In this document: positions 1-5,738 of the stretch, in pieces | How the letters are laid out: each line of letters begins with the position of its first letter | Numbering within the stretch: position 1 is the stretch's first letter | Assembly (NCBI GenBank): GCA_947167535.1 | Contig: CAMVIL010000069.1 | Span: forward strand, 1 to 6,651 | Direction: 5' to 3' | Length of the DNA stretch: 6,651 nucleotides | DNA from: an uncultured Ruminococcus sp. | Lineage (GTDB): Bacteria; Bacillota; Clostridia; Oscillospirales; Ruminococcaceae | Position numbers and translations under genes: made by a program | Notes under the pieces: generated by a model | Seen by the model: the letters and a program-made list of their open reading frames with translations, nothing else | Databases searched by the model: none | Told to the model about the DNA's origin: nothing

Positions 1-310
1 CCTGCATATCAAAGGGCTTTGTGATGTAATCTGCCGCGCCGTCAAGGAGCAGCTCAACCTTGTGTGAAACTTCGGCTTTGGCGCTTACCACGATCACGGG
101 GATATCCTTTATCTTAGGCAGAAGCTCCTCGCCCGTTAATCCGGGGAGCATGAGATCAAGCAGTATAAGATCGGGGTGAGCTTTGGGCAGAAGCAGCAGC
201 GCCTCAGTTCCCGAATATGCGCAGCTTACCCGATATCCCTCGTTCTGCAGCGCTTCCGAAAGCATTTTGCTTATGTGCTGGTCGTCGTCTATTATCATTA
301 TGTTTGGCAT
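1..310 (-). CDS. Response regulator, receiver domain (3' part beyond window)
   Basis: This is the N-terminal 103 residues of a two-component response regulator; the rest lies left of base 1. The fragment reads MPNIMIIDDDQHISKML and shows the receiver-domain hallmarks. These are the acidic cluster D8-D9-D10, the phospho-acceptor D52 in LILLDLMLPGLTG, the switch residue S76 in VIVVSA and K98 in ITKPFD. The order and spacing match a CheY-like domain almost to its end, and the DYITKPF ending is typical of OmpR/PhoB-type regulators. The output domain is not visible, so a DNA-binding role is inferred. The ATG start has a good ribosome site, GAGGTG at 316-321, five bases upstream. Only 19 bases separate it from the end of the DUF3237-like gene, so co-transcription is likely. 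A sensor kinase may follow outside the window. Confidence 0.9.
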   Translation of the reverse strand, partial: MPNIMIIDDDQHISKMLSEALQNEGYRVSCAYSGTEALLLLPKAHPDLILLDLMLPGLTGEELLPKIKDIPVIVVSAKAEVSHKVELLLDGAADYITKPFDMQ

Positions 311-329
311 GGTCTCACCTCATGTAGAA

Positions 330-716
330 TCATCTGTAAATCCTGACGGTCACTCCGCCGTCGGCGCCGTCTACCGTCGCAGTCAGCGGCAGTTCCTCCC
401 ATTCGGCGAGAAGGGCGCTGTCGGTCACCAGCTTCGGATGCCAGCCTTCATCGTCGTGTATGCTGTTGTCTATGAAAATGCGGCAGCTTTCGCCGCCGCA
501 GTCAGTGCCTTCAAGCATATATCTCGCCGACAGAGTACACTCTCCCGTCAGAAGGTCGGTCTTCTGGGTGTCGATACCTCCCGTCAGCACACGTCCGGTG
601 AAAAGCTCACCGTATGCTCTGCCGGAAAACGGTACCATCACCACTTCGGTGCGGCGTCCCCGGACGCCGATGCCGTCGTGACATTTTACTTCTATCGTAA
701 GTATAAGCTGTTTCAT
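330..716 (-). CDS. Small DUF3237-like protein, function unknown
   Basis: This 128-residue protein has no signal peptide or membrane segment and is probably cytoplasmic. Residues 36-85 (GELFTGRVLTGGIDTQ, then LSARYMLEGTDCGG, then CRIFIDNS) recall the DUF3237 family: a small beta-barrel pattern of 'G-x-F-x-G-x-V', a polar strand, then 'ARY-x-LEG-D' and an 'I-x-I-x-N' strand. That match is from memory of the family pattern and was not searched. The biochemical role of DUF3237 proteins is not established, so no reaction is proposed. The cysteines C12, C60, C73 and C78 are a visible feature without clear meaning. The ATG start is supported by AAGGA at 723-727, six bases upstream, which overlaps the TAA stop of the glycosyltransferase. 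The gap to that gene is 9 bases, so the two are probably translationally linked. The response-regulator gene follows 19 bases downstream. Confidence 0.75.
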   Translation of the reverse strand: MKQLILTIEVKCHDGIGVRGRRTEVVMVPFSGRAYGELFTGRVLTGGIDTQKTDLLTGECTLSARYMLEGTDCGGESCRIFIDNSIHDDEGWHPKLVTDSALLAEWEELPLTATVDGADGGVTVRIYR

Positions 717-725
717 GTTATGTCC

Positions 726-1844
726 TTACCCGAGCCTTGATTCCTCGATGCATATGAGCCGTGCCTGATCAGGCGAAAGACCTGTCGCCAAGACTACATC
801 GTCAGCGCTGCCGCCATCGCGTACTATACGGCGGGCTTCATAAAGCTTCTCGATAAGCTGATCGTCGAAGGGCGCTTCGTCCGCGGTGTCGTCAGACTGG
901 AAGTTGATACGCTCTTCCTCAACGACCAGCGGTCTGTTCATGACTCTCGCGTTGATAGCCATGACATACTCGCCCAGAAATCCCAGAAATGCCAGCTGAA
1001 CGCCGCCCAGAAAGAACTGTCCGATGGTAGCGGGAGCAGAGCCTGCCGAGAAGTCGTTCCACTTGACCAGCTTCAGTATCAGGTATATGATGCCCACAAG
1101 GAAGCTGGCTGCCGAAACAAGGAAGCCAAAGTAGGTAGCAAGGCGCAGACCCGCTTTGGTGTAGCTGGTGAAGCCTATCATCGCGGCGTCGTACAGTGTG
1201 AAGAAGTTGTTGTGCGTCTTGCCGGCACGTCTCTTGGGCTGTTCGTATTCTATCTCCTTGCGCTCGGGACCGAACTCTGCCACCATGCCGCGGATATACG
1301 GCTGTGTGTCGTGCATATCGCGCATTGTATCGACAAAGCTCTTGTCGTAAAGTCCGAAGCCTGTGAACTGCTCGATCTGATCGCAGCGGCTCATGCGCTT
1401 GATGGTCTTGTAGTAGACTCCGCGCAGGAAGTACATTATCGGGCTTTCCTTGCTCTTAGTCTTTACGCCTATGACTATCTTATAGCCTTTTTCCCACTCT
1501 GCGATAAACTTCGGTATCATCTCGGGGGGGTCCTGAAAATCCGCGCATATCGTCACGGTGCAGTCGCCCGTCGATTGCAGGATAGCGTGGAACGGACTGT
1601 TGAACTGTCCGAAGTTGGTGACATTGAAGATCGCCTTGACGTTCTTGTCCTCTGCGCAGATCTCGCGCATTATCTGTCTTGTGTTGTCCTGGCTCTTGTT
1701 GTCTATAAAGATTATCTCGTAATCATAAGCAGGGCACTTTTCTTTTATCACCTTGCGAACTGCATCGCAGATGGGCCTTGCGTTGTTTTCTTCGTTATAG
1801 CATGGTATGATAACGGAAATTTTCTTTTTCAAATCTGATTGCAC
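726..1844 (-). CDS. Membrane-anchored family 2 glycosyltransferase, polyprenyl-phosphate type
   Basis: This probable GT2 enzyme would transfer a sugar from a nucleotide donor to polyprenyl phosphate at the inner face of the membrane, like the GtrB/DPM1 group. Residues 9-19 (ISVIIPCYNEE) are the GT-A start motif. D48 and D53 lie in the IIFIDNKSQDNT region, and DFQDPPE at 102-108 carries the metal-binding acidic residues (DLQDPPE is usual). Two hydrophobic segments at about 235-258 and 271-296 are the C-terminal membrane anchor common in this group. An acidic linker (about 316-328) and a helical tail (329-372) are extra. The maximal start is GTG at 1844, because an in-frame TAG lies two codons upstream. 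TTG at 1832 is an alternative giving 368 residues beginning MKKKISVIIP. The gene overlaps the HAD gene by 50 bases (38 with TTG). Donor sugar and acceptor are unknown. Confidence 0.9.
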   Translation of the reverse strand: MQSDLKKKISVIIPCYNEENNARPICDAVRKVIKEKCPAYDYEIIFIDNKSQDNTRQIMREICAEDKNVKAIFNVTNFGQFNSPFHAILQSTGDCTVTICADFQDPPEMIPKFIAEWEKGYKIVIGVKTKSKESPIMYFLRGVYYKTIKRMSRCDQIEQFTGFGLYDKSFVDTMRDMHDTQPYIRGMVAEFGPERKEIEYEQPKRRAGKTHNNFFTLYDAAMIGFTSYTKAGLRLATYFGFLVSAASFLVGIIYLILKLVKWNDFSAGSAPATIGQFFLGGVQLAFLGFLGEYVMAINARVMNRPLVVEEERINFQSDDTADEAPFDDQLIEKLYEARRIVRDGGSADDVVLATGLSPDQARLICIEESRLG

Positions 1845-2502
1845 CGCCTAATTCAATATTCATTATGATCTTCTGTATATCTGCGGGTGAATCCGCCGCA
1901 CCGGCGCAGGGGTAATTGCCGGTATCCTCCGCCGAGGTGTAGCCGAAGCCGTAGGTCACAGCGATAAATCTGACGCCTGCCTGATCGGCACCTGCAGCAT
2001 CGTTCTCGGTGTCGCCGATGAGCACTGTGTCAGGCTGCTCAGCCCCGAGGTCTTTCATGCAAAGCCGTATAAGGTCAGCCTTGGTGAGTTTTGCGCTCTC
2101 GTCAGCACCGAATACAGAGGTGATGTACCTGTCCAGCCCGAAATTGTGTATCAGCGGATCGGCAAATCGCTGAGGCTTGTTGGTGGCTACGCCTAACCCG
2201 AAGCCTTTGCCGTGAAGCTCGCGGCAAAGCTCTTCCATGCCGTCGTAATGCGAGGCGTGGAGCACCGCTCCTTCCTGATAGTATGCTCTGAAGACCTTGA
2301 CCGCCTGCTGTGCCTGTTCTTCGTCACAGCCGCAGTTGTTCATGAACGACTTGTAAAGCGGCGGCCCGATAAACGAGCGAAGCTGCTGTTCCGAGAGGCG
2401 GGGCAGGTCAAGCTTTTCAATGGTGTACTCTACGCTTTCGATGATGCCCGCGCTGGTGTCAAGCAGCGTGCCGTCCAGGTCAAAAATAATATTCCTTATC
2501 AA
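1795..2502 (-). CDS. HAD-superfamily phosphatase (phosphoglycolate-phosphatase-like)
   Basis: This is a 235-residue cytoplasmic HAD hydrolase. Motif I is FDLDGTLLD at 7-15, with D8 the nucleophile and D10 the acid/base. A helical cap of subclass I follows (about 16-85). Motif II is T107 in GVATNKP, motif III is K138 or K141, and motif IV is GDTEND at 163-168 with D164 and D168 as Mg ligands. The layout resembles Gph/PpaX-type phosphatases, but in this setting the substrate is more likely a sugar phosphate; that is inference. The start is TTG at 2502, giving MIRNIIFDLDG. It overlaps the methyltransferase stop as TTGA, a 4-base coupling overlap. The family fold appears complete near residue 215 (SPADIQKII). 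The last 20 residues, read through the start of the glycosyltransferase gene, look like an added tail. Confidence 0.9.
   Translation of the reverse strand: MIRNIIFDLDGTLLDTSAGIIESVEYTIEKLDLPRLSEQQLRSFIGPPLYKSFMNNCGCDEEQAQQAVKVFRAYYQEGAVLHASHYDGMEELCRELHGKGFGLGVATNKPQRFADPLIHNFGLDRYITSVFGADESAKLTKADLIRLCMKDLGAEQPDTVLIGDTENDAAGADQAGVRFIAVTYGFGYTSAEDTGNYPCAGAADSPADIQKIIMNIELGGAIRFEKENFRYHTML
1842..1849 (-). promoter_or_regulatory. Putative ribosome-binding site for the glycosyltransferase
   Basis: On the minus strand the bases read AGGCGGTG, one mismatch from AGGAGGTG. The site includes the GTG that would be the longest start (1844), which is too close to be served by it. It lies 9 bases before the in-frame TTG at 1832, or 11 if counted from AGGCGG. 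The site therefore favours TTG 1832 as the true start. It sits inside the end of the HAD coding region, so ribosomes finishing the HAD gene would pass over it. Confidence 0.45.
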
Positions 2503-3650
2503 CTCTGATTATCTCCTGTAACAATATTGAACTCGTCCCCAAGTATCGATCTTTCGACCGCGGGGAAGTTTTTCGCCAGCAGACCGCTTATCTCCTGTGA
2601 ATATCCGCCCGCCATTATGATAACGGCGCCGATATCTCCCTGCTTGAGGATTTCGGGACTCACTACGCTGAGATGTGTCGCTGGGGTGAGCTTGTTCTGC
2701 TTGAAATCTGCCGAATCAATAACAAATTCTATCTTGTCCGCCATGCCGAGCAGCGAAAGGTTTGCAAGCGCCTGATGCCCCGCGCCCCACGCAGCGACCT
2801 TCAGACCTCTCCTGCTGCAGCTGTCAAGGTAGCTGTGTACCTGTTTCCTGAGCTGCGAAAGGCGCTCAGTCATGCAGCTGACGTCAGTCTTTCTGCGCTT
2901 TCTGACCTCGGCGGAGATGATGTATCTGTACCATATCTCCTTTATCGAGACCACCTCGAACCCGTTGTTGTTCAGGAGATTTACCAGCGTGTCGGCGGTA
3001 AAGTATGAGAGGTGATCCTGTATGAACTCGGAATAAAGCGAGTTTTCCAGCATCATGTCAAAATTCGGCACCTCGACCAGCCCGCAGCCGTCGTCGGTGA
3101 GATTGCGTGCAATGCCCTGCAAAAACAGACCCGGCTCGGGTATGTGCTCGAGGAAATTCAGACAGAAAAATCCGTCATAAGGAGCCCCCTGAATATCAGT
3201 GGTGCTGCTCTCGACAAAGCCCTCGATAAGGTTAAGTCCCTCGGCCGCTGCCGACTTTACCGCATCGTGATCGTGCTCAAGTCCGTATACCTTAGCACCC
3301 GAGTTCATGGCCATTCTGAGATACTCTCCGTGGCCGCTGCCTATCTCGATGATCTTCTTTCCCTCAAGGCTGTATTTTTTGACCCATTCGCCGAACTGAG
3401 ATACGCGGAACTGTGTCATTTCCTCGGAAACACCCGATGCGCGAATAACATCGCGGTAATAGGGGACGGGGGTCCCGACGGCCTGTACCAGACCGCAGCA
3501 GCTGCATTCGTGCAGGACGATGCTGACGCCGCGATCCTCGCTGACGTTTTCGCGAGTAGGGAAGAACTGCGCGCTTTTCGGCATATTTTCATAGACCAGC
3601 ATTGCCTCGTTGGGAAGCATGGCTCCGCAGGCTCTGCATTTTTCAGACAT
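2499..3650 (-). CDS. SAM-dependent methyltransferase, deoxysugar C-methyltransferase-like
   Basis: This 383-residue cytoplasmic enzyme has the three-part layout of the TylCIII/NovU/TcaB9 sugar C-methyltransferases. An N-terminal zinc-binding region has C5-x2-C8 and C49/C51/C52 followed by GLVQ. The SAM-binding Rossmann domain contains IIEIGSGHGEYL at 100-111 and LNFLEHIPEPG at 164-174. The C-terminal Rossmann-like domain starts near 284 (KVAAWGAGHQA) and includes EFVIDSADFKQNKLTP. Known members add a methyl group to a carbon next to the keto group of NDP-4-keto sugars. The family's Y-H-E-H stretch appears here as I-Q-D-H (210-213), keeping the last histidine but not the tyrosine, so the substrate or chemistry may differ. 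The ATG start is supported by GGAGG at 3659-3663, eight bases upstream. It follows the SDR gene by 15 bases; that pairing is typical of branched-sugar pathways. Confidence 0.88.
   Translation of the reverse strand: MSEKCRACGAMLPNEAMLVYENMPKSAQFFPTRENVSEDRGVSIVLHECSCCGLVQAVGTPVPYYRDVIRASGVSEEMTQFRVSQFGEWVKKYSLEGKKIIEIGSGHGEYLRMAMNSGAKVYGLEHDHDAVKSAAAEGLNLIEGFVESSTTDIQGAPYDGFFCLNFLEHIPEPGLFLQGIARNLTDDGCGLVEVPNFDMMLENSLYSEFIQDHLSYFTADTLVNLLNNNGFEVVSIKEIWYRYIISAEVRKRRKTDVSCMTERLSQLRKQVHSYLDSCSRRGLKVAAWGAGHQALANLSLLGMADKIEFVIDSADFKQNKLTPATHLSVVSPEILKQGDIGAVIIMAGGYSQEISGLLAKNFPAVERSILGDEFNIVTGDNQS
2513..2517 (-). promoter_or_regulatory. Ribosome-binding site deciding the TTG start of the HAD gene
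   Basis: AGGAG on the minus strand lies 10 bases before TTG at 2502. No ATG or GTG start lies near it in the right frame, and translation from this TTG places the catalytic motif FDLDGT at residues 7-12, where the family has it. The site is inside the last codons of the methyltransferase gene, which fits coupled translation. Confidence 0.7.
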
Positions 3651-3665
3651 TGCTCATTCCTCCGA

Positions 3666-4601
3666 TCACGGTTCTGCTTTTATGCTCTCGGCGATCTCGC
3701 GTATGCCCTGCTTAAAGGTGAAGGCGGGCGAGAAGCCGGTGTCTCTTTTAAGTTTTGTAGTATCCGCGCCGAGGAACATCACGGCGTTGTCCGAATACTT
3801 CACCTCCCCGAGACGCGGTGTTACGTCGGGGGCTATCTCCTCAAAAAGCTCGTTTATGTACTCGTACAGCGGGCGCTGTACACCCTGTGAAACATTGTAG
3901 ACCTCACCGCCGCGGCCTTTCTCGGCAAGCTGTATTATAGCCTCGGCAGCGTCAAAGGAGTACAGATAATCCCAGAGCTGTATGCCCTCTGTGTAAGGTA
4001 TTGTCTCGCCCTTCAGCAGACCTCGCACCGTTTTGTCGATAAGGCTCTCGGTGGCGTCGTTGGGACCGTATACGCTGAAAAGTATCGGCCAGATGTGCCT
4101 GATCCCTTTGCGCTGGCAGAAGAGTCTGGTCATGCTCTCGGCGCACTGCTTTGCCATGCCGTAGCCGTTTTCGGGACAGCGTTCGTCGGTCTCTTTGACG
4201 GGATGATCCTTGCGTCCGTACTCTGCCTGAGAACCTGTCATAAGAAAGGTGGGGCAGCCGAGCCTGTCGCACAGTTCTGCGGCGTCGATAGCGTAGGCAA
4301 CATTCTGTATCTGGAGCGAATAGTTATAGCGGTTGTCTACCTTCTCCACACCCGTCGAGCCGTCCCATGAAAGATGGAAAAACACATCGTATTTTTTTTC
4401 GCTGAGTCTGTCCGTGATGGTTTTGTAATCGTCCATGCCGCAGTCCACTATCTCAAGCAGAGGGTGGCCGTCGGGGAGATATTTTCTGCGGAAGGAGCCC
4501 GGACGTACCAACGCTGTGACGTTGATGTTCTTCTGCAGCAGCCGCCGCACAAGTGCGTTTCCGGTTACGCCTGTACCGCCTGTAACTATTACGTTTTTCA
4601 T
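3666..4601 (-). CDS. NAD(P)-dependent nucleotide-sugar epimerase/dehydratase/reductase (extended SDR)
   Basis: This 311-residue cytoplasmic enzyme belongs to the extended short-chain dehydrogenase family. The dinucleotide-binding motif TGGTGVTG is at residues 7-14. At the end of the second strand (VTALVRP, 28-34) there is arginine R33 and no acidic residue, which suggests NADP(H) over NAD; this is inference. The catalytic set is S124 in MTGSQAEYG, Y147 and K151 in YGMAK. The central part VYGPND (178-182 region) and the C-terminal substrate lobe with LGADTTKLKRDTGFSP are normal for sugar-nucleotide SDRs, and the length is usual. It could be a 4-keto-sugar reductase, an epimerase or a dehydratase; sequence alone does not decide. 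The ATG start has GAGGTG at 4606-4611, four bases upstream. It lies 21 bases after the radical SAM gene and 15 before the methyltransferase. Confidence 0.9.
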   Translation of the reverse strand: MKNVIVTGGTGVTGNALVRRLLQKNINVTALVRPGSFRRKYLPDGHPLLEIVDCGMDDYKTITDRLSEKKYDVFFHLSWDGSTGVEKVDNRYNYSLQIQNVAYAIDAAELCDRLGCPTFLMTGSQAEYGRKDHPVKETDERCPENGYGMAKQCAESMTRLFCQRKGIRHIWPILFSVYGPNDATESLIDKTVRGLLKGETIPYTEGIQLWDYLYSFDAAEAIIQLAEKGRGGEVYNVSQGVQRPLYEYINELFEEIAPDVTPRLGEVKYSDNAVMFLGADTTKLKRDTGFSPAFTFKQGIREIAESIKAEP

Positions 4602-4622
4602 TATACACCTCGAAAAAAGTTA

Positions 4623-5705
4623 TTATAAATGCTTGAAGTAGGGGTCGGTAGTCCAGTCGCCATCGCCGAATACCTCGGTGTAGGGTACGGGAACGGGCTT
4701 GCCCTGTATAGGCTTCTCGATGTACTTCTTTACCCAGTCAACGTTCTGTGCGAGGAAGCACTGGTCGTTGTGCTCGCCGAAATACTTAATGCTCATGCCG
4801 TTTTCGAGTATGGTCTTGAGGGGAGTATCAAAGATGTTGCCGATGGAGCAGTGGAAGTAGGGACAGGGCTGAACGTCGCCGTACTGTGTTACGGATACGA
4901 AGCCCTTAACGCCAACGCAGCCCATCTCCAGACCGTAGCCAGGGGTAAGGTGTGTGAACAGCTGATACTTCTTCTCCATCTCGCGCTCAAACGCCAGATC
5001 CTCGGCATTAATCATGCTCTCGTAGTGGCCTGCATAAGCGCCGACGGGCTTGGCGAAGGTGATGAATACTCCAAGACCCATGCCGTTGAAATGCTCAACG
5101 AACTTCTTGAACTCATCGGAGTGGAGACGCTGCTTGGTAACAACGGTCTGTATGTAAAGGGGCAGACCTATCCTCTGGCACTCCTCGATACCCTCGATGG
5201 CTCTCTTCCATGCGCCGGGCTTGCGGCGGAAGCTGTCGTGCTCCTCGGGGTCAAGGCTGTCGATGCTGAGCTGTATGCGGTCGATGCCGATCTCCTTCAT
5301 ATGCTCTGCCTTCTGGGCGAGGAGATAACCGTTGGAATCGCTGTTGATGAAGAATCTGTCGGGACCGATCGCTGCTACCAGCTCATCAAGATCGGGGAAG
5401 GTGGTAGGTTCGCCGCCCGAGATAACAAATCTCGCAAGACCCAGCTCGTCGGCCTGGTCGGCAAGCTTCTTTACGTCCGCAGGCGTAAGGCTTCTCTTGC
5501 CTGCCGCGTTCTGCTGGTATGAATGTATCGAGCAGTGCTCGCACAGCATATTGCACATATAGTTATACTGAAGCTGTATAAGGGCGATGCTCTCACCTCT
5601 GTTGTACTTTTCGGTGAACTTGCTTACCTTCTCAAAAACGCGGGGCTTGCGCTCCTTGAGATAATTGCGGCGTTCGATCTCGCTCTGTGATAATGTATTG
5701 CTCAT
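4623..5705 (-). CDS. Radical SAM enzyme with twitch/SPASM-like C-terminal cluster region
   Basis: This 360-residue cytoplasmic enzyme would use a 4Fe-4S cluster and S-adenosylmethionine to make a radical. The cluster motif is C51-x3-C55-x2-C58 (YMCNMLCEHC). SGGEP at 96-100 binds the SAM amino group, and further barrel strands follow (RIQLSIDSLD at 143-152). C-terminally C263, then G276-x4-C281, fits the C-x(9-15)-G-x4-C start of SPASM/twitch regions. C286 and C316 are the only other cysteines there, enough for one auxiliary cluster, not the full SPASM seven. The tail after C316 (FLAQN, then a proline-rich end) resembles SPASM ends. The substrate is unknown. In this locus a sugar or sugar-acid dehydrogenation, epimerisation or dehydration is plausible, while peptide modification is less likely because no precursor peptide is seen. 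The ATG start has AGGAG at 5714-5718, eight bases upstream. Confidence 0.9.
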   Translation of the reverse strand: MSNTLSQSEIERRNYLKERKPRVFEKVSKFTEKYNRGESIALIQLQYNYMCNMLCEHCSIHSYQQNAAGKRSLTPADVKKLADQADELGLARFVISGGEPTTFPDLDELVAAIGPDRFFINSDSNGYLLAQKAEHMKEIGIDRIQLSIDSLDPEEHDSFRRKPGAWKRAIEGIEECQRIGLPLYIQTVVTKQRLHSDEFKKFVEHFNGMGLGVFITFAKPVGAYAGHYESMINAEDLAFEREMEKKYQLFTHLTPGYGLEMGCVGVKGFVSVTQYGDVQPCPYFHCSIGNIFDTPLKTILENGMSIKYFGEHNDQCFLAQNVDWVKKYIEKPIQGKPVPVPYTEVFGDGDWTTDPYFKHL

Positions 5706-5738
5706 AGTGATTACTCCTTTTGATTACATTTTTTGTTT

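Noticed and set aside
183..740. A 185-codon plus-strand frame covering the DUF3237-like gene and the regulator start
   Set aside because: It is in codon register with the DUF3237-like gene and spans two minus-strand genes that each have a proper ribosome site. The receiver-domain motifs on the minus strand are decisive.
1212..1838. A 208-codon plus-strand frame opposite the glycosyltransferase
   Set aside because: It is in the same codon register as the real gene, with no motif. Its hydrophobic look comes from the complement of the gene's charged codons.
3012..3890. A 292-codon open frame on the plus strand opposite the methyltransferase and SDR genes
   Set aside because: It is codon-register antisense to both genes and crosses their intergenic gap. 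It has no recognisable domain, and the opposite strand carries two clear enzymes with ribosome sites.
3952..4272. A 106-codon minus-strand frame inside the SDR gene
   Set aside because: It is a shifted frame within the SDR gene; it is rich in Arg, Gln and His as typical of an off-frame read, and has no domain.
4602..4622. Possible terminator at the T-run before the SDR gene
   Set aside because: There is a run of six T on the transcribed-like strand after the TAATAA stops, but no hairpin stem precedes it.
4629..5522. A 297-codon open frame on the plus strand opposite the radical SAM gene
   Set aside because: It lies in exact codon register with the minus-strand gene, where stops are rare because the Leu codons TTA and CTA and the Ser codon TCA are little used. 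The translation shows no family motif, while the minus strand has complete radical SAM motifs.
5706..5738. Possible promoter in the A-rich gap before the radical SAM gene
   Set aside because: The gap holds a ribosome site and A-rich sequence but no convincing -35/-10 pair; 33 bases is also short for an independent promoter.
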